From: Bacteriovoracaceae bacterium
GTDB lineage: Bacteria; Bdellovibrionota; Bacteriovoracia; Bacteriovoracales; Bacteriovoracaceae
Length of the DNA stretch: 49,002 bases
Direction: 5' to 3'
Assembly (NCBI GenBank): GCA_947446575.1
Contig: CANFHC010000026.1
Coordinates: 1 to 49,002, forward strand
Shown: positions 17,956 to 26,797 of the stretch, piece by piece
How positions within the stretch are numbered: the first letter of the stretch is position 1
How the letters are laid out: each line of letters opens with the position of its first letter
Program-made: the position numbers and the translations under genes
Notes under the pieces: model-generated
The model's database searches: none
Told to the model about the DNA's origin: nothing
What the model saw: only the letters and a program-made list of their open reading frames with translations

Positions 17956-18549
17956 TTAAAATTCTCCAAAGTGATACGTTCCATTTATCGCAATGGAATA
18001 AGCGCGGTCTTCGCTAGAGGTCAAATTGAAAATATAAGTGTGCAAATCTGCACTCCACTCTCTTGTAAAATCTAATCCTGCACCTAAATTGAGAATAAAA
18101 TTTCGAGTAAAGACGCTTGAGTCTGGCAAAGGGAAGGACGAAGTTGAATTTCCATTATTTAAATCTTCTGTACCACCACTTCCGGATATTCGCGTAAAGA
18201 ATAATCCCAATCCAACAATTAAATGGAAATTTGTTAATTTGTATTTTGCGTTGGCGAGAATAAAAAGACTCATTTTAGAGATATTTTCATCGCGGGCACT
18301 TTTAGGAATTGAAAAACCAAATTCTGGAGCGATTAAAAATTCTGGTGAGACGGAGTAATCGATCGAGCTAGCAAAATAAGGATTAAATTCACAAAAATTC
18401 GTTCCTCCATTTTCATCAACTTGAATTTTTCCAACATATTCACAGAGATTCCCAACGGAGAGTGTAGCATCATAGGCCCGAGATTTTTCAGGGGTGAAAA
18501 GTACAAGAAGAATTCCGAGCAATACAATAAGGTATTTATTTTTTTTCAT
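17956..18549 (-). CDS. Predicted small outer-membrane beta-barrel protein
   Basis: The 197-residue product has a signal peptide (MKKNKYLIVLLGILLVLFTP, cut near SRAYD). Alternating strands include FHLIVGLGLFFTRI and FILNLGAGLDFT, and the C-terminus is YHFGEF with a terminal Phe. This matches an 8-stranded OmpW/OmpA-like barrel in size. It is first in a two-gene unit with the metalloprotease. Function is unknown. Confidence 0.7.
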   Translation of the reverse strand: MKKNKYLIVLLGILLVLFTPEKSRAYDATLSVGNLCEYVGKIQVDENGGTNFCEFNPYFASSIDYSVSPEFLIAPEFGFSIPKSARDENISKMSLFILANAKYKLTNFHLIVGLGLFFTRISGSGGTEDLNNGNSTSSFPLPDSSVFTRNFILNLGAGLDFTREWSADLHTYIFNLTSSEDRAYSIAINGTYHFGEF

Positions 18550-18642
18550 ATTCGCTTAGTATTCTTTCAAATCATAGGGTAATATGGCAATGTTTAAACT
18601 GAATTAATTCTTATGTAACCTCCATCCTCAAAGGAAAATTCT

Positions 18643-19761
18643 ATGTTTGATAATTTCCAAATTCCCGAAAATTTAATTCCTAGTGACCCTCGTTTTGGCT
18701 GTGGTCCTTCTCTTGTTCCGACCGAATTTCTGCACATGCTAGCTAAAACCGGTGTGCATTATATGGGAACAAGCCATAGAAAACCTGCTGTAAAAAATGT
18801 TGTCAGAGAAATCCAAGAAGGATTGATGAAATATTTCAATGTTCCTTCAGATTATTTAGTCGTGCTTGGTAATGGTGGAGCAACACTTTTATTTGATATG
18901 ATTGCGCTTGGAATTGTTGAGAAAAAGGCCACTCATTTTACTTGTGGAGAGTTCTCAGAAAAATGGTACAAATCTTCAAAACTTGTGCCATGGATTCAAA
19001 CAGAACAAGTCAGTGTTGAATTTGGTAAAGGTATCAACGGAGTTGCAGTTGCTGGATCTGATTTAATTGGTGTGACATTAAATGAAACTTCAACAGGTGT
19101 TCAATTATCTGCTCTTCCAGTTGTAGATGAAAATACAATTTTAGCAGTTGATGCTACTTCAGGTGGGGGACAATGCCCATGTGACGTTTCTAAAACAGAT
19201 ATCTATTTCTTTTCTCCCCAAAAAGTTTTCGCAAGTGACGGAGGTCTTTGGGTGGCGATCATGTCTCCAAAAGCTCTAGCTCGCGCTAAAAAAATTGCTG
19301 CTGATAAATCTCGTTACGTTCCAGATATCATGAATTGGAATAACGCTATTTCTAACTCTGAAGCGAATCAAACTTACAATACTCCGGCCCTTACAACATT
19401 GTTTATGATGAATGAGCAAATTAAAGGCATGAATATTTTAGGTTACGAAAAAGTAAAAGAACTTGCTCAGAAAAAAGCCGATCTTCTTTATGGATGGGCA
19501 GAATCTAAGCCGTACCTTTCTTGTTATATTGCTGAAAAAGAATTTAGATCAGTAGCAGTTGCAACAATCGACGTAGATCCAAAAGTAAACGTAGATGACA
19601 TTATTAAATTCTTAGAAAAGAAAAAAGTAGTTTACGGAATTGATGGTTACAGAAAATTGGGAAGAAACCAATTTAGAATTTCTATGTTCCACAATATCAC
19701 TTATAACGATCTTGAGAAATTGACTGGATTGTTATCGGTGATGATTGAATCAAAATTATAA
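18643..19761 (+). CDS. serC: Phosphoserine aminotransferase, actinobacterial-type
   Basis: The 372-residue class V PLP aminotransferase converts 3-phosphohydroxypyruvate to phosphoserine in serine synthesis. Visible features are FGCGPSLVP at the N-terminus, GTSHRKPAVKNVV (substrate/phosphate binding), VVLGNGGATLLFD, AVDATSGGGQ and the PLP lysine Lys194 in SPQKVFASDGG. The GTSHR and SPQK patterns match the Mycobacterium-type SerC subfamily better than the E. coli type. AAAGGAAAA precedes the ATG. A strong terminator follows, so it is monocistronic. Confidence 0.93.
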   Translation: MFDNFQIPENLIPSDPRFGCGPSLVPTEFLHMLAKTGVHYMGTSHRKPAVKNVVREIQEGLMKYFNVPSDYLVVLGNGGATLLFDMIALGIVEKKATHFTCGEFSEKWYKSSKLVPWIQTEQVSVEFGKGINGVAVAGSDLIGVTLNETSTGVQLSALPVVDENTILAVDATSGGGQCPCDVSKTDIYFFSPQKVFASDGGLWVAIMSPKALARAKKIAADKSRYVPDIMNWNNAISNSEANQTYNTPALTTLFMMNEQIKGMNILGYEKVKELAQKKADLLYGWAESKPYLSCYIAEKEFRSVAVATIDVDPKVNVDDIIKFLEKKKVVYGIDGYRKLGRNQFRISMFHNITYNDLEKLTGLLSVMIESKL

Positions 19762-19769
19762 AAAAGTGT

Positions 19770-19797
19770 AAGGCCCTCGCAAGAGGGCCTTTTTTTT
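19770..19797 (+). terminator. Rho-independent terminator after serC
   Basis: A perfect 9-bp stem (AAGGCCCTC / GAGGGCCTT) with GCAA tetraloop is followed by a run of Ts. Confidence 0.95.
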
Positions 19798-20010
19798 GAT
19801 CAATATATTTAAATTACCCAATGCTTTTTAAAAAAACATCTTCGATATTAGCCATTTATAAAATTGTACCCTTTTTCAATTTGCAATCTGATTTATAATT
19901 TGATTGAAAATACTCCATCTTATCAATTAATCTGTAAAAATTACTCTTATCGTTGAGATTTTCTATGGAAATGATAAATAACTTTTAAGATTTAATCATC
20001 TGGAGTCTTT

Positions 20011-20577
20011 ATGAAATTCTTAAAATACTTATTACCATTTTTAGCCTTCAATGCAATGGCCACTCAGGTCCAAGTCACTCTAAATACAGAAGGGTTTAAT
20101 GCTCTTAAGCTAAAAAATACAACTGTAAAATTTGAATCAACCAATCCAGCTTGTTCAAGACTAATTGTCGGGCCACTTGGGCTTCCACTGATTGTGAAAA
20201 AAATTGAAAATACCTCATCAAGCATTCGGGCCATAAATGATAAAGCGGTTCTTGTTGAATTTAATACAGAGTATACAGGTAACGATTTTTGCCTTTACCG
20301 ATTTGTGAGCGCCTCTGTAGTATTTGATAATTCAAATTGGCTTTCACTGACATCTACAGAAGGGAATGAGTCGGCTCAAAATGCATCTCAATTGGATTTG
20401 TTCAAGAATGAAGGTGCTCGCTTCGAAGCCAGTTGTCTTAAGACGCGATGTAAGCGCTCAGTTAATGGAAGGAATATAGATTCCAGTACAAATAATCTCG
20501 TTGAGTTTTATCTGAACGGAAAGACCTTAAAAGAGGCTAGCTCACTGCAATCTGAAATCAGCATTAGTTTTAAGTAA
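20011..20577 (+). CDS. Secreted protein of unknown function
   Basis: A 188-residue product with signal peptide MKFLKYLLPFLAFNAMA and a beta-rich body. Four Cys (NPACSRL, DFCLYRF, ASCLKTRCKRS) could form disulfides in the periplasm. GGAG lies 6 nt before the ATG. The family is not recognised. Confidence 0.7.
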   Translation: MKFLKYLLPFLAFNAMATQVQVTLNTEGFNALKLKNTTVKFESTNPACSRLIVGPLGLPLIVKKIENTSSSIRAINDKAVLVEFNTEYTGNDFCLYRFVSASVVFDNSNWLSLTSTEGNESAQNASQLDLFKNEGARFEASCLKTRCKRSVNGRNIDSSTNNLVEFYLNGKTLKEASSLQSEISISFK

Positions 20578-20644
20578 GAGTTGAAGTTCAATCTTCGCTC
20601 TTTGTTAAAAAACAATATCCAAGATATTATAAATGTTTAAATAG

Positions 20645-20673
20645 AAGGGTGAATAATTATTATTCTTCGCCTT
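20645..20673. terminator. Weak hairpin between convergent genes
   Basis: GAATAAT-T-ATTATTC is a 15-bp palindrome, and the flanking AAGG and CCTT extend the stem with mismatches. It lies between the secreted-protein gene and the convergent pseudogene, so a bidirectional terminator is plausible. Confidence 0.35.
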
Positions 20674-20711
20674 TAATTATTCATTTAGCTGAACAAGGCT
20701 TTAATATTTAT

Positions 20712-21014
20712 CTAGAAGCTTAGAAGTTCTTTAGTTGAAATTATGTTACACGTTTTATTTTGAGCGACCACGTGCCAAACAGAACCACCACTCTCATCAG
20801 AAACTGTGACATAATAGGTTTCAAATTGATCTAAAGGATATGTACCAAAGGCCAAGTTGGATAACCTTCCTTGATAGCGAACTTCTAAGACTCCAGAATT
20901 TTAATTTTGTTTTGATACAATTTTATTAATCTTATCTTCAACTGCCTTAGAGCAAGAGTTAGCGTATGTAACATTTCCAATCATTAAGAAAGAAAGTAAG
21001 AAAAAAAATTTCAT
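20712..21014 (-). pseudogene. Secreted-protein gene broken by one in-frame stop
   Basis: Read on the minus strand from ATG 21014, the frame gives a good signal peptide (MKFFFLLSFLMIGNVTYANS) after an excellent ribosome site (GAGGAG, 4-5 nt away). It is interrupted at codon 38 by TAA (20901-20903). The same frame then stays open for 62 more codons (NSGVLEVRYQGRLSN ... ISTKELLSF) to a TAG at 20712-20714. One base change would restore a 100-residue secreted protein. A recent nonsense mutation, a sequencing error or stop read-through would all explain it. The family is not recognised. Confidence 0.65.
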
Positions 21015-21174
21015 AAACACTCCTCAGTATCCCGTTTTGCGTGGGAGCACAGCTGTTTGTTAAAATTGAATAAGTCATATTATAAAAATGTATCGAATGC
21101 TTGTTTTTTGAAATTTTTACATATCTTTGATAATAAGAAGTGTGTGTGTTTAAAAACAGATGGCGTTTTAAAAA

Positions 21175-21300
21175 GTGACCTCAAGAAAATTATCAGAGTC
21201 GCCGCAGGCATTCCTTTTTTTATAATTAGATATATTGGTATTAGTATAGAAAGGGGGATTCTCTATCTCAATCATTTCTCCTCAAAGTTAACGCTGTCTT
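21175..21300. repeat. Dispersed intergenic element, copy A
   Basis: The left block (21175-21220) runs GTGACCTCAAGAAAATTATC then AGAGTCGCC, AGGCATTCC and a T run. GGGGGAT follows at 21253, and a degenerate right block (ATTTCTCCTCAAAGTT) near 21274. Copies B-F lie at 25209, 29736, 35815, 39421 and 42967. It lies upstream of the FIST gene. A short ORF over this element is not taken as a gene. Confidence 0.55.
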
Positions 21301-21536
21301 AAATTCCGAGTTTGCCATTTTTTTTAATTTTTAAGTTTAGTATGGCTTGATCAATAGTGGATGATTTCAATCTTGAGGTTTGTCTTTTATGGCTTAATTC
21401 TGTCAAAAAAATAATAAATTTAAGGATTATTTCTAACTTTATCTGCATTAACTTAAGATAATCTAAAGTTAAATTTTTTTATGAACTGTTGTAAAATGAA
21501 TCATTATTAAAGTTTTAGATTAAATGAGATATTGCA

Positions 21537-22670
21537 ATGAGCTTAAAAATAATCAATTCTTTTTCAGTCAATCAAAGTGGTGAACAGGCACTTGAGGAAA
21601 TAGCAAAAGCTATTTATGTGAATGAGCCAAATATTGCCATGCTCTTTATTTCTAATAATTATGATTTCTTGAGCCTTGGGAAAAAAATTAAAGAATTATT
21701 TCAAAATACACTTGTTATTGCGTGCTCAACAGCTGGAGAGATTGGAGTTGAAGGTCATGTAGAAAATTCAATTACTGGCATGTCTTTAAAAAGTGATCAC
21801 TATTTGATAAAAAATATTTTCATTAAAAATTTAAAAAATCTTGAAGCTAATGAACTGAATGAATATCATGATCAGATAAAAGATTTCGTAGAAGAATATA
21901 AATCAAAGAGTAACTACAAGGCATTTTCGACGTTTCTAATAGATGGATTATCAGTCAAAGAAGAAATTGTTTTAGGATTACTTGATACAATGCTTCAGAG
22001 AATTCCCTTGGCGGGAGGATCGGCCGGAGATGGACTTAATTTTCAAAAAACTTATGTCTACCACGATGGAGAGTTTTTAGAAAATTCCGCTTGCTTGACT
22101 CTCTTTGCTACTGACTTACCCTTCAAGCTATTTAAGTCTCAACATTTTTCAAAGTCGGATGTAAAATTAGTTATTACGGAAGCTGATCCAGAGGCGAGGA
22201 TAGTAACAGAAATCAATGGAGAGCCTGCTGCAGAGGCGTACGCAAAAATTTTAGGGATTAGTATTGAGCAATTTGATGCCATGGTGTTTTCTAAATATCC
22301 ACTGATGTTAAATATTGGTGGGCAATATTACGTTAGGAGTATTCAAAAAGTTAATCAGGATAAAAGTTTAACATTTTATTGCGCTATTGATGTTGGTTTA
22401 GTTCTAACTCTTGCTACTCGTGAAAGTATTTCAAAATCAATTGAGGATATTTTTAATGAGTTAAATAAAGAAATAAATACTTTGGAAGGCTGCCTCTTAT
22501 TTGAGTGTATTTTGCGACGTTTAGAAATTTCAGATATGTCTCAAGCTGAGAAAGAAAAAATATTTTCAATTTATAAAAAAAATAAATCTATTGGATTTCA
22601 TACTTATGGAGAGCAGTTTGGAGCACTACATATAAACCAGACACTTACAGGTATTGCTTTTGGAAAATAA
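21537..22670 (+). CDS. FIST-domain sensor protein
   Basis: The 377-residue product has the FIST_N domain (about residues 30-210, with CSTAGEIG and LAGGSAGDGL) and the FIST_C domain (about 215-360, ending IGFHTYGEQFG). FIST proteins are thought to bind small ligands such as amino acids. No signal peptide or membrane segment is present, so it senses in the cytoplasm. The gene overlaps the next, a histidine kinase, by about 11-17 bp. The two therefore form a two-protein version of the FIST-kinase sensor often seen as one polypeptide. Upstream is intergenic repeat A. Confidence 0.9.
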   Translation: MSLKIINSFSVNQSGEQALEEIAKAIYVNEPNIAMLFISNNYDFLSLGKKIKELFQNTLVIACSTAGEIGVEGHVENSITGMSLKSDHYLIKNIFIKNLKNLEANELNEYHDQIKDFVEEYKSKSNYKAFSTFLIDGLSVKEEIVLGLLDTMLQRIPLAGGSAGDGLNFQKTYVYHDGEFLENSACLTLFATDLPFKLFKSQHFSKSDVKLVITEADPEARIVTEINGEPAAEAYAKILGISIEQFDAMVFSKYPLMLNIGGQYYVRSIQKVNQDKSLTFYCAIDVGLVLTLATRESISKSIEDIFNELNKEINTLEGCLLFECILRRLEISDMSQAEKEKIFSIYKKNKSIGFHTYGEQFGALHINQTLTGIAFGK

Positions 22671-23922
22671 ATTAAAAACTGCTGAAGATTACGAGTTAGA
22701 GATATTAAAACTTAAGCGCATTAATACTGCTCTCATGACTAGAGTTGAAAAAAGTACATCTCTGCCCGGTGGAGCTTATTCACTTTTTGAGTCTAATATT
22801 TTGCTAAGTAAGGAAGTTTCTTCTCGGACTCTTGATTTGAATAAATTAAATGAAGCTTTAGAGGGGGACAAAAATAAATTAACACAAATATTAATGGCTT
22901 TACCTGGTAATAGCGTAATTTTTAACGAAGATCTTTTTATCCAGGAATTTTTTACTGGAACCAGCCAAAATGTATTTAACTTTAAAATTGCCCAGCAAGT
23001 AGAAAGCTATTTCTCAAATGATTTTAATACTTGGCTCAGAGATTGTTTAGCATTAAATAAATTAATTGATAGCTTTGAAAGTCATGTTTATAAAGAAAAT
23101 AAATATTTCAATTTTACTTTTTCAAAAATTAATGAAAATAGTTATATTATTTTTGCAAGAGATATCACTGAGGATGTGAATTCACAAAAAGTCATAAAAG
23201 AGCAAGATGCGATGATTATACACGCTTCCAGACTTGCATCCTTGGGGGAGATGGCCGGAGGAATAGCTCATGAAATTAATAATCCACTCACTATTATTGA
23301 TGGGTATGCCAAAAGAATTTTGAAAGTCCTAAGACACAAAAAAATCGAAACACCAGAGCTAGTTAACTATTCAGAAAAAATAATTCAAACAGTTATTCGA
23401 ATTGCAAAGATTGTAAATGGATTAAAGCAGATTTCTAGAAATGGCGCAGAGGACGAGCAAGAATTAATTCTGGTTGAAGATTTAATCCATGAAGCTCTAG
23501 GTTTGTCGAACGAAAAATTTAGGCATACTGGAGTCTATTGTATTGTTGAATCACAAGAGAGTTGGTACATCAAATGCAAACGGATACAGTTTTCTCAAGT
23601 TTTAATTAATCTATTAAATAATTCATTTCATGCAATAAAAGACCAAGATGAAAAATGGATAAAGTTTATTTTAAAAAAAGTCAGTAGTGACAGAATTAGA
23701 ATATATTTGATTGATTCCGGGCATGGAATTGAGGAGATTATCCTGCAGAAAATATTTCATCCATTTTTTACTACAAAGAAAATTGGTGAAGGCACAGGGC
23801 TCGGAATGAGTATTTCTCGAAATATTGTTTCGGCTCATAATGGCTTTTTAGATTACGAATTATATGAAGGGAATACTTCTTTTTATATTGAAATTCCATT
23901 TGTTTCTGTAGTCATTTCTTAG
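22654..23922 (+). CDS. Cytoplasmic sensor histidine kinase, partner of the FIST protein
   Basis: This protein of about 420 residues has an N-terminal coiled coil (about 1-80), a PAS-like segment (about 85-175), a HisKA dimerisation domain with GIAHEINNPLT (phospho-acceptor His206) and a HATPase domain (NLLNNSFHAI, DSGHGIEEI, FFTTKKIGEGTGLGMS). There is no membrane helix and no receiver domain. Two TTG codons (22654 and 22660) can start it; AGG before them suits 22660 slightly better. Overlap with the FIST gene implies coupled translation and a physical complex. No response regulator is adjacent. Confidence 0.9.
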   Translation: MLLENKLKTAEDYELEILKLKRINTALMTRVEKSTSLPGGAYSLFESNILLSKEVSSRTLDLNKLNEALEGDKNKLTQILMALPGNSVIFNEDLFIQEFFTGTSQNVFNFKIAQQVESYFSNDFNTWLRDCLALNKLIDSFESHVYKENKYFNFTFSKINENSYIIFARDITEDVNSQKVIKEQDAMIIHASRLASLGEMAGGIAHEINNPLTIIDGYAKRILKVLRHKKIETPELVNYSEKIIQTVIRIAKIVNGLKQISRNGAEDEQELILVEDLIHEALGLSNEKFRHTGVYCIVESQESWYIKCKRIQFSQVLINLLNNSFHAIKDQDEKWIKFILKKVSSDRIRIYLIDSGHGIEEIILQKIFHPFFTTKKIGEGTGLGMSISRNIVSAHNGFLDYELYEGNTSFYIEIPFVSVVIS

Positions 23923-24331
23923 AAAAAGGTGAGGATAATCTTCATGGTGAGGCGATCAATGACCTTTTGTTTTAAAAATCATAAATGCTTTATCGTACGA
24001 TGGAGACATAGCAGTTAAAGACAAGATTAGACTTACATCTATTAATTATAATTCGTGTTGAATTTAAATTATATCAAATTGCAGAATTTGTTTAAATGAC
24101 ATTCCGACAGAAAAGGATATGTTCTATAGTGATTACTATTCTTTTGAAGAAAAAGATCGTAAGAAACATAAATTCAAAACAATTTTTTAGCTATGATAAT
24201 TTCAGAAATAATTTCAGAAGTTGATCCTCAAAAAAATGAAGGAGACTGAAAATTGATAAGGTCTTGAACTAAAGGTTTTAACAACCAGGGTTACTGGATT
24301 TAAAGAATAATATCAGTATCCAAAGTTCAAA
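23923..24331. other. 409-bp stretch without an intact gene, possible decayed coding DNA
   Basis: In one plus-strand frame there are two protein-like pieces, about KIINALSYDGDIAVKDK and onward (from about 23976) and NDIPTEKDMFYSDYYSFEEK and onward (to about 24190). They are in the same frame but separated by TGA and TAA. This could be the remains of a small gene after the FIST-kinase pair. No RNA or repeat was seen here. Confidence 0.3.
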
Positions 24332-24359
24332 ACTCCAGCAGACCTTGGTCTGCTGGAGT
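24332..24359 (-). terminator. Strong hairpin terminator of the collagen-like gene
   Basis: A perfect 13-bp stem (ACTCCAGCAGACC and its complement) closes on a 2-nt loop. On the minus strand it is followed by TTTTG, and it lies 17 bp after the stop of the collagen-like gene. Confidence 0.8.
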
Positions 24360-24376
24360 CTATTTAACTATTTCAA

Positions 24377-25075
24377 TTAAGCTGCACAATTACTGTTTTC
24401 TGCATTATTATTTTGACATGAGTTGCCTGGTGCATCTTGGTCACCATTACCATATCCATTATTTCCCTTTGGTCCCTGAGGTCCCTGAGGCCCGTCAGTG
24501 CCTGGAGTTCCAGGAGTTCCAGGAGTTCCAGGATCACCTTGAGGTCCTTGTGGTCCTTGAGGTCCAGTAGCTCCAGTTTCACCAGCAGGACCTTGCTTAC
24601 CATGGATTTTAGTACAAGCAATAATAAGAATCATTACACCTAGAATTAAAGCACAGTGTGCGCCCATTCTTCCTCCAGACCAACTTGCACCATGCGAATA
24701 AGTGTTATTGAGTTTTGAAAGAGTGAAAGCGCGTGCTGCTTGAGAATCCATTTGATTCTCATCAATCACCTTAGTGATTTCATTAATTTCATCTTTTGTT
24801 TTTTTATCTTTAATTTTATCCATAGTGAATTGAACTAATTCTTTATTCGTTAAACCATGTTTCTGAAGTGACGAAATATTTTTTTCGAATTCATTCAGTG
24901 TTGCATTCATAAATTTTGAATCAGATTGATCCCACTCTACATTGAGTTTGTAATTCAATTCATCAAAAGTTCTGTTCAGTTCATCTGCTAGCGCAAATGA
25001 TTGCTGAACGGGCGTCACTGCATAGGCCTGCGTAAATGCTGTGAGTAATAATAAGGCAGTCAATTTCTTTAGCAC
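24377..25075 (-). CDS. Collagen-like exported/membrane protein
   Basis: The 232-residue product has a GTG start with GGGAGG a few nt upstream. It has a signal peptide ([19 protein letters not shown]), a charged helical region (about 25-130), and a hydrophobic segment [16 protein letters not shown] near 143-158. About 16 Gly-X-Y triplets follow (GPQ, GTP, GDP types), then a Gly/Asn/Cys-rich tail. Gly-X-Y runs form triple helices, so a trimeric stalk on a coiled-coil base is likely. No collagen-modifying enzyme is nearby. The Pro-rich repeats give a locally higher GC and short 9-bp DNA repeats. Confidence 0.85.
   Translation of the reverse strand: MLKKLTALLLLTAFTQAYAVTPVQQSFALADELNRTFDELNYKLNVEWDQSDSKFMNATLNEFEKNISSLQKHGLTNKELVQFTMDKIKDKKTKDEINEITKVIDENQMDSQAARAFTLSKLNNTYSHGASWSGGRMGAHCALILGVMILIIACTKIHGKQGPAGETGATGPQGPQGPQGDPGTPGTPGTPGTDGPQGPQGPKGNNGYGNGDQDAPGNSCQNNNAENSNCAA
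24505..24535. repeat. 9-bp tandem repeats in the Gly-Thr-Pro coding stretch
   Basis: Three near-perfect copies of GGAGTTCCA encode consecutive Gly-Thr-Pro triplets on the minus strand. Such repeats can gain or lose whole triplets by slippage without a frameshift. Confidence 0.7.
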
Positions 25076-25208
25076 AAGTACCTCCCGATAATTTTTAAAA
25101 GCACGGAAGATGATTTAAAGGTTTTATTTTAAATTAACAAATACATAAAAAGAATGGAAAATAGAGTTTTTTAGAACAGGATAATTAGAATATTTTTTAA
25201 ATAAGTAA

Positions 25209-25317
25209 GCGAAAAAATTGTGAGAGCCACCTAAGGCGTTCCTTTTTCTCCCAAGGGGGATAATTTAGTATTTCCAAAAATGCAGTTTAGTGATCTAATT
25301 TTACCTAAAGTCAGGAT
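25209..25317. repeat. Dispersed intergenic element, copy B (most complete)
   Basis: All three blocks are present: left (GAGAGCCACC, AAGGCGTTCC, T run), middle (CTCCCAAGGGGGATAA, then AGTATTTCCAAAAATG at 25267-25282) and right (ATCTAATTTTACCTAAAGTC). The 16-nt middle core is identical to copy E. The element ends about 20 bp before the DUF2237 gene, so it may carry that gene's promoter. Confidence 0.65.
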
Positions 25318-25338
25318 TATTTTAAAATAACGGTAGGA

Positions 25339-25875
25339 ATGAAATTGAGTACTACTTTTTTTAGACTTTTTCTTTTTCTATTTCTATTTCTTTTTGCCTT
25401 TTTAGTCTCTGCTAAGGAGATTGAACCTATTTGTCACCGAAATATCGATAAAAATTCGCCCCCGGTTTGCCTGGGGATTGGAGGAAAGCCAACTATGATT
25501 AATGAGAATAGCCAAAATCCAAAAAATGTTCTCGGGAATCCACTTGATGGGTGTGGTCGCGATCCATTGACGGGATTTTACAGAACAGGATCTTGCCTTA
25601 CAGGTCCCGAAGATTTGGGAGTTCACACGCTTTGCGCAGAATTAACTCAAGATTTTTTAGATTATACAAAATCCAGAGGAAACAATCTCTCTACACCAGC
25701 TCCTCAATATGGGTTTCCTGGGCTTAAAGCGGGACAGCGATGGTGTTTATGCGCGGCCAGATGGCTAGAGGCCCACGAGGCAGGTGTTGCTCCGCACGTG
25801 ATTTTATCTGCGACTCATCAGAAAACTTTAGAAGTCGTTCCTTTGGAAATATTGAAGCGTTATAGTAAAAAATAA
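25339..25875 (+). CDS. DUF2237-family protein with a signal peptide
   Basis: The C-terminal 120 residues match the DUF2237 family closely: NVLGNPLDGCGRDPLTGFYR, CLTGPEDLGVHTLCA, YGFPGLKAGQRWCLCAARW and HQKTLEVVPLE. Family members are normally short cytoplasmic proteins of unknown function. This one has about 60 extra N-terminal residues. They begin with a Leu/Phe-rich signal peptide ending near VSAKE and include two extra Cys, which points to export. GGTAGG lies only 1 nt before the ATG; the in-frame TTG at 25345 has better spacing and may be the true start. Confidence 0.85.
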   Translation: MKLSTTFFRLFLFLFLFLFAFLVSAKEIEPICHRNIDKNSPPVCLGIGGKPTMINENSQNPKNVLGNPLDGCGRDPLTGFYRTGSCLTGPEDLGVHTLCAELTQDFLDYTKSRGNNLSTPAPQYGFPGLKAGQRWCLCAARWLEAHEAGVAPHVILSATHQKTLEVVPLEILKRYSKK

Positions 25876-25897
25876 TGAAAAATATTTTTTTCTAATC

Positions 25898-26797
25898 CTA
25901 AAATTTCCACAACTCGCTCACGACTCTGTAGGTGTTTGCATAAGCTTGTACACTGAGCTCTATAGGTTTTGCATATCCTCCACCTAGGGCCAATGAAATA
26001 GGTATTTCTCTTTCGTGAGCGGCCGACAAGACCATTCGGTCACGTTCCATTAATCCAGAAAAAGTTAAATTCAAATTGCCTAAAACATCTTCTTTTAAGG
26101 GATCAACACCCATTTGATAAAAAATAAAATCTGGATTAAATTCGAGAGCAATAGCGAGAGCTGATCTAAGTTTCGATAAGTATTCTGCATCTTCAGTTCC
26201 ATTTTCCAAACCTATATCAATGGTTGAAGGAATTTTTTTATATGGATAATTCTTTTCTCCATGAAGGCTTAAAATAAAAACCTCTTTGTCATTGGCCAGA
26301 ATACTTGAATTCCCATTTCCTTGATGAACGTCTAGATCAATGATTGCAATTCTTTGGGCAAGTTTTTCAGATAGTAATAGTTTTGCCGCTACAGCAATAT
26401 CATTGAATACGCAAAACCCTTCTCCGCGATCGGCATGAGCATGATGGGTGCCTCCAGCGAGATTTCCAGAAATGCCGTCTTTTAAGGCTGCGCGAGCAGC
26501 ACTAATGGCCCCTCCCACTGTTGCGCGCGATCGCTCATAAAGTTCGGGGGACCAGGGAAAGCCAATTCTTTTAATAATATCTTTTGGAACGAGTCCATCT
26601 CTCATTTGTTCAATGTATTCTAATGTATGACCAAAGAGTAATTCATCAATACTAGCAAGTGGACTTTCAAAAATCATATCAGATTGTATAATTTGATTAG
26701 AGACTAAATAGTCGCGAAGCATTCGATATTTTTCAATGGGAAAGCGATGTCCTGCGGGAAGTGGGAGCTGATATTTTTCGCTAAAAAATATTTTCAT
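25898..26797 (-). CDS. Histone deacetylase-family amidohydrolase
   Basis: The 299-residue arginase/deacetylase-fold protein is of the type found in AcuC and class IV HDAC-like bacterial enzymes. The zinc and catalytic residues are visible: GGTHHAHADRGEGFCVFND (His-His pair), DLDVHQGNG (Asp and His), the later Asp in MGVDPLKED, and the C-terminal LALGGGY. Such enzymes remove acyl groups from lysine or polyamines in the cytoplasm. The start at 26797 is the first ATG of the fold. It converges with the DUF2237 gene (22 bp between stops). The actual substrate is not predictable. Confidence 0.9.
   Translation of the reverse strand: MKIFFSEKYQLPLPAGHRFPIEKYRMLRDYLVSNQIIQSDMIFESPLASIDELLFGHTLEYIEQMRDGLVPKDIIKRIGFPWSPELYERSRATVGGAISAARAALKDGISGNLAGGTHHAHADRGEGFCVFNDIAVAAKLLLSEKLAQRIAIIDLDVHQGNGNSSILANDKEVFILSLHGEKNYPYKKIPSTIDIGLENGTEDAEYLSKLRSALAIALEFNPDFIFYQMGVDPLKEDVLGNLNLTFSGLMERDRMVLSAAHEREIPISLALGGGYAKPIELSVQAYANTYRVVSELWKF

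Noticed and set aside
21057-21302. 81-codon plus-strand ORF
   Set aside because: It lies over repeat copy A, has no signal peptide or family pattern, and its middle is conserved as DNA, not protein, in other copies.
24437-24643. Ser/Leu/Arg-rich plus-strand ORF
   Set aside because: It is the antisense reading of the Gly-X-Y repeats, which naturally keeps a second frame open.
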